64,000 nucleotides of DNA from Epiperipatus broadwayi. Lineage: Eukaryota; Onychophora; Udeonychophora; Euonychophora; Peripatidae. The stretch lies in the NCBI GenBank assembly GCA_028023455.1, contig JAQFVV010000158.1:1554001-1618000 (forward strand), given 5' to 3'. The translations under genes were made by a program, and so were the position numbers. The notes beneath the pieces are model-generated. The model did no database searches. It saw only the letters and a program-made list of their open reading frames with translations, and was not told the origin of the DNA. Below, in pieces: positions 25,791-38,760 of the stretch (position 1 is its first letter; each line of letters starts with the position of its first letter).

Positions 25791-28700
25791 ATGATTCCAA
25801 TACCAAGTCAGATGCAATTATTTTATTTACAGATTTCTTTTTTTAATTAAAAACTTACTAATATGCTGATTGTTATCTGCTTAAAAATGGCGTCTTAAAA
25901 TTATCTTGGTATTTGTATAGATCTCTCAAAGAAGAAAAATGTGAATTGTACATAAATAAAGAGGTTATATTTTATTAATTTACATTCAGATTATTGGTTC
26001 TAAGTTAAACTATATATTATTCAAGATGTAATGCCAAAAAAAGAAATAAGGAATTGAAATTTTTTGGGTCATATTAAGCATTCAATTCTTGATAGCTGAG
26101 ATAATATTGTTAAAGGTAAGAAACAGAAGTGGCAAATATTAACTAGTCAACCAAAGTCGAGTGACCCAAAGTCATACAGATCCTTTTTTAAATATCATTT
26201 TAAGAATAGGTGCAACCATGAGTTGAGGCATTTTAAAACCAATTATAATCCACTATTTGAATGATGATGGTCAATGTGTAAATATTGATAAAATAAGAGC
26301 TGGATAATATCAATCTTCCAACTAAAGTCCAATGAGTTATAGTGTCTTAAGAATAGTGAAAAATTGAGATGATCATCCTTTGATTATTTACACTAAAATT
26401 TGATCTTCAATTTCAGGCTTCTTATAACAATTTTGATTCACTATTTGGAAGATAGTAGTAAATTTAAATTCGTTGAGCTTTATTTTGTATTATTTGCGAT
26501 CAATATCTAATCAGAGACTCTGCTTGAGAATTCACAATTTTTAATAAATATATCTCTTTTTTTAAGCTGAATGCCATTTTGTTTTGTGTTTTATTAAATT
26601 CTAAATATTTCTATATACATTTGTATGTAAGAATTCAATAATAGATGAGGGAATATCTTTGATAAACAACAGTAATCAATCTTTTAATTCGTTTTTGTGT
26701 AATTATTTAAATTAAATCATTTCATAGAACAATCATATGATATGAGGTCATACTATGTTTAAGAATATTATGATGTAATGGTTAATGCCATGTCAAACTA
26801 GGGGGTTAGTGCTATGTCATATTAGGGATTTAAATTTTTAAGGGAACTGAGAATTTTTTTTTAGGTAGCTGGGATTTGAAAATTCAATTCAAGATTTTTT
26901 TTAGGTAGTTGGTTCATAGTATAGTGCACTTAATTTGTTGTCGTGTGTGTGTGATCAAATTATTTATTTATCTCTTATAGATATAATAAACACATCCATA
27001 CTTCCCCATTCTTTTTAAATTCACTTTAATAAAGATATAAAAGACAAATGACCCCCAAGATGCATTTCGTGCTGAACCATCTGTGTGAGTTATTATTATT
27101 GACCAGGCAGTCATACCAAAGTATTAAAGTTAATAAAAAGTCACTATTTCATTCAGGGATATCAAAGTGATGAACAGATATTGACAATAATCGATACATT
27201 TCTTTATTGTGGCTTTACTGATGGCATCTTAACCAAGCATACTTCTAGCTTAGTCATTGAGGTCATTTCAATGTTGATTAAACTTTTGCCTTATATATGA
27301 GGGTTGAGGAAGAAGTTGATGACTACTATAGATATCATGATAGAATTAGCAATAGCTTAAAAGTCAGTGACATTTGAATGGTTTTTAAAATGTTACATTT
27401 TTATCTGGTTTTCTTCTGGAGGTTGAAGTTGTGTCTTAGATCTCAGGGAATTTTTTTTTGAAAGTTATAAATTTTTATTATAGGATTTAGGATTTTCTCA
27501 AAATTGAAGTTTTTTTAAGGACTCCTATCATTTTTTGAAACTAGGTGGGTGTTTGCTAGAATAATGGAACTTTTTTTCTATTTGAGATCTTCTGAATAGT
27601 TATGGTTTATTCACAAAATGTTTTGATAGTGATTTCAGAAGTAAATGATTTTACTCTGTTCTCACCACAAATGATAGAGATACTTTGATTTTACATTTTA
27701 TGAATGAAAATGCTGAAAGTGCATGAAGACAATCAAGGATTAACTGACCAATATGATAGAATTAATGTTTTCTCAGGGTATTTTATTGATTAAAATATTA
27801 GGTCTAATCCTATTAAATAAGGGAGAAGAGAAGATCAGTAGTAATTTCTTACTTAGCAACATAAAGAAATCTCCCCAAGTGAATATTAATTATTCGGACA
27901 AGTTTTTTAAATAGTTTAATATGTTTTAATTACAATATAATATCGCTTGATTCTTTGCTTATTTATAGTATATTAGAAAAAAGACCAGCTCTATAGTCTA
28001 ATGCTATCTATTGCAGGCTTGAGTAAGTTATTACCAGATGGTAGTATATCTTAATCCCAATTACAAGATTAGTTTTTGGCTTTTGCCTTTATCATTGAGG
28101 ATTTTGGATTCGAAGCTAAAATTACTGTAGTTATGTGCTGTGTTCACAGGGGAGGGCTCTTTAATCCCAGCTATGTCAGTGACAATTAATCACCCAAACA
28201 ACTTTTATATATCTCAGAAATTTTATTTCTTTATGCTGAAGAATATTAATAAAATGATAAAAATAAATAACAAAATAATAAATAGAGTATCAATAATTAA
28301 TCTATAACAATGGGACAAACATTAGAACAAGTTTAGTGTGTGGGAATACTTTATTCTCACATACTGTGAACGTATATTACAATCCATTCTTTTAAAGTCT
28401 ATACATGAGTATCCTTATCTCATAACTGCATTCCATTATCACAAATACAGCTGATTTTTTATTTAATTTAGTCTTATCATTTTATATAACTGACAACTTT
28501 ATTTTAAAGTCTTCAAGTTATAAATACTAATTTAATTTAACATTGCATTTTCTTTTCTCTTTTTTGGGAAAGACATTATTATTATCAGCTTGACAGTTTC
28601 TTTAAATTTACCTGCTTTCTTGCCATTCTGACCTTTTCTTGCCCCCTGACACTTTCAGTTTGCCTTTATATTAGTTGCACTAATTAGCATAAGTATTATT

Positions 28701-28849
28701 CATTTTCTCTTAACAAAGAAATTTTCTAGAATGCTTTACTTTTTGAGTAAAATAATACAAAGCATTGTCTGTATACATTTTCATGAATCTAAGAATAAAC
28801 TTTATTTTCATTATCATATATACATATATAGACAGTCTATATCTCCCCT
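25791..28849. other. UXS1 intron, unassigned
   Basis: No exon recognised. A near-duplicated phrase (AATGCCATGTCAAACTAGG and GTGCTATGTCATATTAGGG) lies at 26785-26830. A fragment of the 24.2-kb family lies at 28010-28150. Open frames are short and show no conserved motif. Confidence 0.45.
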
Positions 28850-28859
28850 TCATTCTAGA

Positions 28860-29520
28860 ATAGTCTTTAAACTTTTCAGGTTTTCTGCAGTTTCTCCGAT
28901 GTCTGGGAGTAGTGCCTAACTCTGAATTTGTAATCTTGATAAATTATTATCACTTAGATCGGCAGCATCCTTGTCAATGGGTTGGTTTATTATTTCGTAC
29001 AAATAAGGAGATATTGTACTCTTCACTTGTCATAGTTTTCACTTTAGAGTTAGTTTGTATAGATTTAGGGTCCATCACATTTGACATATCACAGAAATGG
29101 TTGTGTAGGTGATTTAACTGCTTTTGAGTTTTATTTATACTTGTTGGATATTTGTCACCACTTGGTATTTCAACACATTTTCTTTTGCTATTTCATATAC
29201 TATGCATTTCACAATTTTCATCTTATAGCTTAAATCCTCTTAACAATTTTTTTCTAAGGTTGTTGTTTCTCATCCCTTAATGTAATGATCTAATAGTATA
29301 TTATCTAGGTCAGCCATGAATTCACATTGTTTGGCTAATATTCTCAATGCTAAGTTATAATTTTGGTAACGTTCATGAGGTAATTGCTTCCTCATTCTGA
29401 AATGTAAGCGAGCTATTCTTTTCATCACCACTGGTTGAAAACATAAACTGAGATTTTCCATTAGTTTTTTGTACCATATATTCTCTGGGATCTTTGGATC
29501 ACTCAATTATTTGATTATCT
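28860..29520 (-). pseudogene. Ty3/Gypsy-like gag remnant
   Basis: On the - strand, 29506-29270 reads as 78 residues. They include MENLSLCFQPVVMKRIARL, then RYQNYNLALRILAKQCEF and a downstream acidic LD-ILLDHYIKG. The spacing and pattern (R-x-Q-x5-L-x2-L-A-x2-CEF, then D-x2-L-D-I-x-G) are those of the capsid region of Ty3/Gypsy gag. A stop follows, but the expected next block (RKKLLRGF) is present one frame over, so the copy is frameshifted. Farther on, about 28880-28910 holds a trace of a zinc-knuckle-like HYSQ block with most cysteines lost. No protease, reverse transcriptase or integrase was seen nearby. It is a dead fragment within a UXS1 intron, opposite to the gene. Confidence 0.75.
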
Positions 29521-31932
29521 GCAAAATATCATTCCTAGTTTATCCTCTTCAACTTTATTTATACATATATAATAGTCATGTATTTGACTTTTTACTGAAA
29601 TCCAACACTAGAGAGTACCACTAGACTTAGCGTCTAGAAAATGAGAGTTTACTGATAAGATTAGCAAGTATAAATATGTACCTCAGCTGTACCATCACAC
29701 AGACATATAAAATTGCATCTAGATCATGACTATCAGAGATTCTTGGCAAATACCAACTGGCAGAGCAGATAACAGTAAACAAAATGCTAAAATCTAACAA
29801 TCAACAAAACAGTGTTTAATTATAGCATAGTGTAATGTTCAATTATAATAGAACTCAATCCAAATATAATAGTTCAAATATATATCGGAGTTTAAATATA
29901 TCAGAGTTCAAATACAAATGTGATTAAATGCTTGTGAACTGTTTTCATGTTACATAGCATGTATTGATACTTGATAGCTCTAAACATTGCACTTCACAAA
30001 AATTTATTTCTAATATTGGATCATCTTTGAAGTTTAATAATTACTCTATGATTTATCAAGTTGTGCGCATACATATATATTTCACTTTTGCATTAAGCAA
30101 GCAGCCTAAATCTATATAATTGTTCATACTTGCAGGTCATTGCAAAATTAAGCCTATATATTATGCATTTGACTCCAGTTACTTTAAAATAGAACAACAA
30201 TAGATACACCTCTTTATCACCCACAACACAAAGAGAAGGAAAATATAAATCTACCCAAAGCCAAACAGAATCATCCATGAGAACTTCAAGTGGGACTAGG
30301 TGAACAAACATACAATAAATTCACATGTGGTGGATAAATATTCAAGGGATTGCTGTATAAAATGCACATATATATATATTAATTCTTTTAAATTTCAAAT
30401 GCATATGATGCAAATAGAAGATTAAATCAGTTTATCAAACAATTTATACAGTTATGTATACATTGTATTAAATGCACACATATATTAATGATTTTTGAAT
30501 ATCTTCTAAGTCACTAAATTAAATATTAAAGTTAAACTATATAAAAAAAAAAAATCATTTTATATCCCTTTTTTTAAAAACCTTTTTTTTTTTTAAACTT
30601 TTCTTTAAAAGCAACATTGACTTAAAACTTCATTGTAATAATTGCAGAACTGATTTTATTTTTTAAAAAAAACTTTACAAAGCAACGGGAAAAAATTAAA
30701 TGTAAGAAACAAATTGGTTTCTTTTATTAAGCTACCATGCTCTAACACATACACTGAGTTAAATAAGGTGTTACCAAATATAAATATTAATATTAGTTTA
30801 ATATAACAGATAAATGCATAAATAAATACATAATTTAAATTATAATGTAGTACTGGCTTGTTGGTAATATAAGTAAATGTTTATAAAATAGTTCATAAAT
30901 AAAAGATTACCTTTAAGACCAAAGAAAAGATACGGCTGAATTGATATTTTCTAGAAAAACTGAATTCTATATATACATATGTACATCTGCAAATGGAGCT
31001 CCTTAGTGATTTACATGTGAAGTCGCTTCATTTACCAATTTTCCATCTTGTAGAGAGTTGCCATGAAATTTTTTCTTTAATACTGAGGAGCACATTTGTT
31101 GGACTGCATACTTAACAGTAGTTAGAACAGTATTGGATGAAACTTAGCAAGCAAAGTTGGACATCTAATGACTATGGGCTACATATTGAAGAAGTGAAGT
31201 TTGTTTGAGGGTTGATTAACAACTTATTTTGATTCTTACATTTTCTGGTATAAGTTTAGTAAACATCATGTTAAGCAGGCAAAAAGCAATGATAACAAAT
31301 AAAAGCAGAATGACTCTAATAATTATATTATAGAAAACGCGGGTTACGAATGTGTCGGCCGCGGAAACAGCATTTTTATGTGTTTTAGCATGAAAACCGC
31401 GCCATAGAACGGCGTCTTTAGTTATAAGATGAGTACCAAAAATTTATATAACATTATGTATAGTATTTACAGAAATGCTTGAAAGTATTTATGGTGATCC
31501 AATATAATAAATAATGTATTGTTTTTAATACATTATCCATCCAGCTGACAATTTTGATTGTTTATGCCTTTGTCATGGTTATAAATACACATAACATCAA
31601 CTTTATTATAATTTTACTATACACACACAATGCAAATTATATAATATTACTGTAAAAATATTGATACTTATATCTTTTATGAATTTATGGCTTTGAGATA
31701 AATTGTATTGATTAGTCTCAACTGTCAATTGAATTGTACAATTTAATAAAAGATATATTGCTATGCATTGGATTCTTTAGGCAGTATTTAAATATTGTTT
31801 CGTTTATTTATGTGTATTTGTATACAAATGTTTTAATTTTAACCACAGACTTTAAGTTATCATTCTTAGATTCTAGTCAAGGTTTTAAAGTGACAAATAA
31901 ATTTATTATTTCAAATTATTATGTTTTTATAG
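29521..31932. other. UXS1 intron, unassigned
   Basis: AT-rich intron. The only marked anomaly is the CpG-dense patch at 31337-31422, listed separately. No exon recognised before the 31933 acceptor. Confidence 0.45.
31330..31440. mobile_element. Small derivative of the 8-bp-TSD transposon family
   Basis: GTGTCGGCCGCGGAAACAGC matches GTGTGGCCACGGAAACGGC near the right end of the element at 5242-7778, and more weakly GGCCGGTGAAACGG in the 56207-57878 element. The nearby TTTTAGCATGAAAACCGCGCC resembles TTTTAGCATCGGAAAAAGCC at about 7513. The order of the two blocks differs, so this is a rearranged or inverted scrap. Its CpG density is far above the surrounding intron. Confidence 0.45.
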
Positions 31933-32114
31933 GATTAGCTAAACGTGTCCGTGGGCGTGTTTTATTGGCTTCCACATCTGAAGTTTATGGAGATCCAGAA
32001 GTTCATCCTCAGAAAGAAACTTATTGGGGACATGTAAATCCAATTGGTCCTCGAGCATGTTATGATGAAGGAAAACGAGTTGCTGAAACTTTATGCTATG
32101 CCTATGCTAAACAG
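31933..32114 (+). CDS. UXS1: UXS1 exon: catalytic core (TSE and YxxxK)
   Basis: The 182-bp exon follows TTTTATAG and precedes GTAATC. It encodes [20 protein letters not shown], then [20 protein letters not shown], then [20 protein letters not shown]. The Thr-Ser-Glu of ASTSEVYG and the Tyr and Lys of YDEGK are the catalytic residues of the family, and all are present. The sequence is close to other animal UXS1, except RVRGRV where vertebrates have RVGARL. It ends in phase 0. An open frame continues upstream into the intron from 31734, but it is not conserved and lies before the acceptor, so the exon starts at 31933. Confidence 0.98.
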
Positions 32115-32941
32115 GTAATCTATAGGATGTCAAAGTTTTAAAAATATTAAGTTAATTTTTTGTTGGGCTTATTCTCAATCCTAATCTTTTATATATAATT
32201 TGAAAGAAAGGGCTTTAAGATCTTCCACATTGTAATAGAATATTTATTAGGTCCATTACTTTTTTATATTAACATAATTATATATTAATCCTAATGAAGT
32301 GCATATTAAATGTTCATTAATTTTATATAACTTGATTATTTTTTGAAAAATAATTTGATATCAGAGATGAGGTATGCACTTTGACTAACATTGTTTGCCA
32401 AAGTTCTTAAATTTTCAACCAAAAAAAGTTACATTTTGGATTAATGCACTAAAAATAATTGTTTAACATGTATGTTGTTGTTTTTTTACTTTTGTGCTTA
32501 TATATTACTGTGAATTTTTATTTAATAATATGTGATGTTGTAAACATTACTTAAGAAAGTTATTTACAAATTAACGTTGCATTATATTCTGAATTATTTA
32601 ATATAATAAACTAGAAATCAGTGATGGAAAATTAAATCTGTGTTTCTGGGTGAAATTCACAGAAATGGCAACCCTATATTTGAATTAAAAAAAAAAAAAC
32701 TTTTCCGTGACTAATGTTATAATATTGAAAGGTACCAAATGTTGATCCATTGTTGCAAATCCATTAAAATAATCTAAAGAATTATATTTACACAAGAATT
32801 TTACAACTTTTTATATGAAACAGATTTTACGGTCCTTGATTTTGATCTTATAATCATAAGCTTAATTTAAAATGTTTTGTATAGGAACAACTTTCTTCAC
32901 TTTTTTGACAACTCATTTAATATGTTGTTTTTTTTTGGAAG

Positions 32942-33061
32942 GATAATTTGGAAGTAAGAGTAGCTCGAATATTTAATACATTTGGTCCTCGAATGAACAT
33001 CAATGATGGACGTGTTGTCAGTAACTTTATTCTTCAGGCTCTACAAAATGAACCAATTACT
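32942..33061 (+). CDS. UXS1: UXS1 exon: [14 protein letters not shown] segment
   Basis: The 120-bp exon is exactly 40 codons, in phase 0 at both ends, and the donor is GTAAGT. It reads [18 protein letters not shown], then [20 protein letters not shown] and IT. The [10 protein letters not shown] and DGRVVSNFI blocks are diagnostic of UDP-xylose synthase and contribute to substrate binding and the dimer interface (family knowledge). The acceptor is GGAAG after a T run, so position -3 is A rather than the usual C or T. The coding frame and alignment to animal UXS1 still place the border here. The upstream intron is 827 bp. Confidence 0.96.
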
Positions 33062-33831
33062 GTAAGTTATCCTAACTTTAATCAATTTTTTTTCTTTTTA
33101 ATTCTTATCTTCATTAATTTATTATTTATTTCATAAACAATGTTTGATTGTTCTTTTAATTCAATTATTTATAAAAAAAGCACCAAAATTTCATATTTTA
33201 TTTTTATGTTAATTAAAGAGAAAATATTAAAAGTTGGGACTTAATGCAAAATAATGAAGACAATTGTATTTTGACTAAGGCTCAGTTGTTAAAAAAAGAG
33301 CCAGACTAGAGTTCAGCAGCATCTTTGATCACACTATACTGATTAAATCTAAAGAAAAACCATTTTGTATCATATCACATGTTAGGGAACAGTCTACACA
33401 CATTGATTCTTCATATTATTTTGCATGAAATTTCCCAATTATTTTTCTGGTAGCCTTTTATAATTGGCTTTATATTGGAGAATGTAAACTATTATTAGAA
33501 GACTATATTGAACTATGAATTATTAGGAAATTTTAAACTCATTCTTATGGATTTTTGAGTTATGTGTACAGTGAAGTGAAGTTCGTAGAGTGCCCTTATT
33601 AGTTATAATTTTGCTTTATAAATGGAACCTATAGGTAGTGGTTACAATATGTATTATTATTGGTTTGGTTAATATATTACCAAAGAAGCTAAAAAAAAAA
33701 TTTGTTTTTTACTTAAATATATTTTATATATTTATATGTATATATTTTTTTATATAACTTGAGATTGAAAGCTGCAATTTTATAGCCTTATCTTTATTGC
33801 ATTTATTTATTTCCTATTTTTTTTTTTTTTA

Positions 33832-34109
33832 ATTGATAATGCAATAAAAATATTTTTTTAAAAATTATCTTAATATTTTAAAAATATTTTTTATTATTTT
33901 AAACGTAATTATTACTTCCTAAGGTATCTACATTTAGATATTTGTGATAAAACATATGTATTTGGACACAATTGATAATGCGATAAAAATATTTTTTTTT
34001 AAATTATCTTAACATTTTAAAAATATTTTTTATTATTTTAAATGTAATTATTACTTTTTAAGGTATCTACATTTAGATATTTGTGATAAAACATATGTAT
34101 TTGGACACA
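33832..34109. repeat. Tandem duplication, two 139-bp units
   Basis: Unit 1 (33832-33970) and unit 2 (33971-34109) both run from ATTGATAATGC-ATAAAAAT to ATATGTATTTGGACACA, with only a handful of differences. It is a recent local tandem duplication in the intron after the 32942-33061 exon. Confidence 0.93.
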
Positions 34110-36160
34110 AACATGAACAGATTACTTTTTTTTATTTCCGAATATATATGATAAAAATTTATTGGGGAGGGAAGACTATTTTTTAAAACAGAAAGAAAGA
34201 TAGATTGCTAGAAGATTAAAATTCACAGATTTTCAATAGTTGATATTTATTTTTAAGAAAAATATAAATTTTAAAAACTAACAGTATTATTTAAAGCTAA
34301 GAGAAAGCACGCACACCACATGCATCGCAAAGATAGGCATTAATGTGATTTTTATGATTGAAATTGCTAAACAAGATTTGAATATTAAAAAAAAAAGGAA
34401 ATTAAGATGTGAAGCAGCATGAATGATAATGTAAATAAATGATGAATGGTTTATTGCTCAGGAATTCATAGGAAAATTTGGACTACCAAAAATGAGTGAA
34501 CTGAATTGTGATCCAATGTCATTTTATCTCTGTCTTAAGCCATGCATGATAAACAGCATCTACTTCTACCTCTAGAGTTAATATTTTCTCTTCAGTATAT
34601 ACCAAAGCCATCAGATTAAATTAGATTTTTTTTATATAAATGTGAACATCATTCGGTTATCTTTAACATCACCATTTTTTTGAAATCATCCCAAGAATTA
34701 TTTAAATATCATAAGATACCTAATATAATGATTAATACTTATTTTTTTTTACTTTTATTAAATGTTGATACTATTTGGGCTAGTTGTTAAAAAAATGGGA
34801 ATTATGTAAATTTGTTGTCTGGAATAACAGCATTGTTTACTTTTTGTCATTTGCTTATTTATTTATTTTTTAAAATATGATTTGATTTACTTCTTAGTGT
34901 GAACATTAAAAGTAAATATTTTTTTGCCAAATAATTTAGACTCCAGAATTGCTGCAAAATATAGTAGTGAGAGCACCATAATGCTTTTATATATATTATT
35001 AGAAGGACAAAAACGCAAATATTTTCATATCGCAAAGAAAGTTTTAGTCATATTGATGCAAAATTCTGCTAGTTATTTGTGTGAATTAAGCATTTCTGTA
35101 TAAACAATTAAAAATAACAAAAGAGAGATACTAAAATTAACTGAGGATCTAAAAGTATGAGTCACATTTAGACTCAAAGATTGCATTAAATATACTATTT
35201 AAAAAAGTATTTTGTGTATGTATGTATTTATTACTTATATATACATATATAATTAATATTATATGTAATAGCATTGCAATCATTTTATTAATAGAACTGT
35301 ATGCAATTTCAGCTAATTTATATATATTATAAATTATTTATAATTATATAAAATAACAAGTTATATATGAACAAAATATATAAAAAAAGTAAAGGTGCTG
35401 CAGGAGTAAAATATCAAATTGGGGTACCATTATTAAGAAAAGGTTAAAAACACTGCTCTATCTATTACTACTTGTTCATTCAAAAGAAAATTGTAAGCGA
35501 ATTAAGCTAATTTTTAGTTATTTATTCAATTAAAAGAAAAAGGGGGAAAGATTTTTTTTTATTTATTAGCTCTAAAATTGAAATGTTAGAATAAATTTTA
35601 TGTTAAAAGAATGGCAAGTAATGTAAATGCCATCCCTGTTGATCAAGTGCTACATCTTAGTTACAGTATTCTGGTACAAAGTTTATCAAACCTGCCTTCG
35701 GACAGAAAACGTAACAAATATACAAAGTTAAAATTGTATGTATGTAAAAAAAAAAGTGTTATATAAACAAGAAGTGGTAAAAAAAAAGAAGTATGTTATT
35801 CTATATGTCCACTAAGAAAACATTTACATTCAGCACTTAACAGACTGCATTTAATACAAGATAATGAAAAAAATATTGTTAAATTTAAAATAAGAGAGAG
35901 AGAGAGAAATAGGTATAAATACTGTTTATAATATATATCAGATAAAGACTACAAGTTGTGGAATTTATGCTGATAATGTATAATTTATATTTGGACTTCT
36001 TGCAAATTAGAAAGAAATCCTAAATAATAATCTTCGAATTTTAAATATTTCACAGATCAAAATAAGAAATAAAATTAATTATTTGTGATAAAATTAAGTT
36101 ATTTTTTTAATAAGAGAATATACAAAATCACGACTTGCTGTTTAAAAGCAACTGTATATA
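34110..36160. other. UXS1 intron, AT-rich, nothing recognised
   Basis: No gene or bounded repeat seen. There is a short GA microsatellite at about 35892-35909. Confidence 0.5.
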
Positions 36161-38760
36161 TTACAACGTGATGGGGGTGAGTATCAGGATGGTCGTACCT
36201 GAGGTGATAGAAAAATCATCATCAACCCTAGTTCAAAAAAATTTGAAATTAAATATTAAAGTAATAAAGAAGGTAAGATATTAAAGTAAGGTAATATCCA
36301 TATATATATAATTGCACAGACGTGTTTTATAATTAAAGGAAGAGATATTATTACAAAGTATGTTATTAGAGTAATGTTTACATTCACAAAAAATATATAA
36401 ATAAGCAATTTTATATAATATAAGAGAGAGCAAGAGATCTCAGAGAGATCATTGAGTGATCGGTTCAGTTACTCCTTAGAGAAACTATAAGTATAATTAT
36501 AAATCCACCAGAATTATCAATAAGTATAAGTAAGTAATACTCTAAAATAACCATTCACTACCATGAATGATTAACAATCAAAATACATCAAAATAATAAA
36601 TCAACAGTCCATCTCGTGGCTGGATTTGAAATATGAATCAACAGTCAATCTAGTGACTGGCTTTGAAATAGGTCTACTGTAGACCAGGCCAACTATTTAG
36701 CCTTTCCCAGTTTGGGCAATTATTTAAACATAATTTGGATGCACCAACTAAAGTGCTAATCCATAAGAAATACATAAAAATCAGAAACAATAATGTTGGG
36801 ATATTAAAACATGCTGATCATCATCAATGCTCTGGCCACTTAGTACCATTAAGGTACTGGCCAATTATAAACTTCATTTCCAAGACTAAACTAAATAAAA
36901 TGTAGTGCAGGGGCTTTGAAGAATGATCCTCATGCCAAGCCAGGACAATGTCATACTGACTGCCCTTAAAGCACTAATATACATCCTCATTTATCTATCA
37001 GACCATTATGCACGAATCTAGCTCAGAAGAACATAAGCTCTATTACTGTTACAGTGACCAAATTCAAGTTTATTAACAACAATAAAAAAATTAATGAAAT
37101 TAAGGTCTCTAGAATATGGCTATACACATACGACTTCTGATTTTGATTAACATACAAAAAAAATTATTACATTGTAGTTTACATGATTAATATACAAAAT
37201 TCAAGTTACTATATGGTGGTTTACATATAACTCACATATATATATACACACAGCCACACATTTTACTATTACATGAATATATTTTAATTGATATTCAATA
37301 ATAAAAAAAATGATTAAAATTTACATGTGTAGTATAATTCCTAGATATATTTGAATCGGTATATAAAAAACAAATGATTAAAATTTTACATATATGTGTG
37401 TGCATGCAATTATTAAAATTTATTTTCACAATTAAGTCCTACCCATTATCGATTAGTTTCTTTTAAATAACGCAAAATTATTTGCGTTTTAAGTTTGTAT
37501 TTTTAAATGTCATTTTCTTTTTATAGAACAAGATTTAATATATATGTGTGTGCATTTAGCCATATATGCACATACTGATGTTTACTTATTTTAGTTTGAC
37601 ACAATAATAAAAAGTTATTTAAAATATACTTACATAATTAATTCCTTGGTTAATGTTAAGATTATATAAAATTCACATATGCATGTGTAATATGTAAAAT
37701 ATAATTTGAATCAGCTATTAAAGTCTATTGCAACTTCCTTTTTTCTTTAAAAAAAAGTCAATTTTCAATCGATAATTGTCGATTGATTAATTATCAATGC
37801 TTTAAATTAATCTAAAAGATTTGCTCTTTGATTTTAATTCAAACAAAATTATGCTTGCATTTTAAGTCATATTTTTTAAAAAAAATTTAAATGTCATATT
37901 TAAGGAATTACTAAAACATTTTTTTCAAAAAAATATATATATCAAACCATCTTTGGATTGATCCTTTCTTTTGGATGTTTAACTTAAGCAAATTGTTGAT
38001 TTGTTTTATCCTATATTATAGTTAAAATATCATTTTAAGGAATATTAAAATAATTTCTTTAAAATATATATATATCACCATCACAGGTTGCATTTAACTA
38101 ATCATAATGTCTTTAAATTAAATAGAAATTTTAAATTGTCTTTTAAATGAATTATTTAAAAACAATTCACTTTTGTATATCACTTATCTGTACTTCTTTG
38201 TATATAGATATATCAGCATGCATATAATTACTTCTTCAGCAAGCTGGGGTTTCTCTTGGGCAAGCTGGTAGACTGACTTGTCTCATTAGGAAAGATATAA
38301 TCTATCATCAGGTAAAAGTATAATTCGGGTAATTTTTTGGCATACCCTGAGCTCCCTTCTGTCTAGGGTTTGATATATTTCAATCAAGCAACTGTTCTCT
38401 TAGCACACATCTGTAGCTATGAATTTCAACACAAAGAATTCGCTCCATGTGAATTCAAACTCCACCATTGAACTGTAGAGCAGCTGCTTACTTGCATTCC
38501 TACTTCTGATTCATGCAGTTTTCTGTATATCTCTACTAGCTATCTCTGCAGCTAGTTTTATTGCTGCCATTCTCTGCTACAGCTACCAACAAACTACCAC
38601 AAAAATATTAGCCAAACTACCAACCAGACTTTTTATCAATTACTTTCATAGTAGTCTGGAGGTGACAAAAACACGTATTAATCTTTTCAGATCTTTGCTT
38701 TTTAATTAAAAGCTACTTTTGAAAGCAACTTTAAAATTTTACCAAAGGAGTGATCTACAT
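36161..38760 (+). repeat. Long interspersed repeat, copy 1 of a direct pair
   Basis: This ~2.6-kb stretch matches 41570-43740 in the same order. Shared blocks include AATAACCATTCACTACCATG, AACAGTCAATCTAGTGACTG, TCTACTGTAGACCAGGC, TGCTGATCATCATCAATGCT, AACAACAATAAAAAAATTAA, ATATAATTACTTCTTCAGCA and TGGAGGTGA near the end. Part of the early section (the CAACAGTC-ATCT-GTG-CTGG block) is doubled here. No open frame is preserved. Its start (TTACAACGTGATGGGG) is weakly like the TGTAACGGTC starts elsewhere. A diverged LTR pair or two separate insertions both remain possible. Confidence 0.75.

Noticed and set aside
26040-26240. Possible LINE tail (FLGHIK-like phrase followed by Lys-rich segment)
   Set aside because: Only a few residues resemble LINE C-termini, stops interrupt it, and no supporting motif was found nearby.
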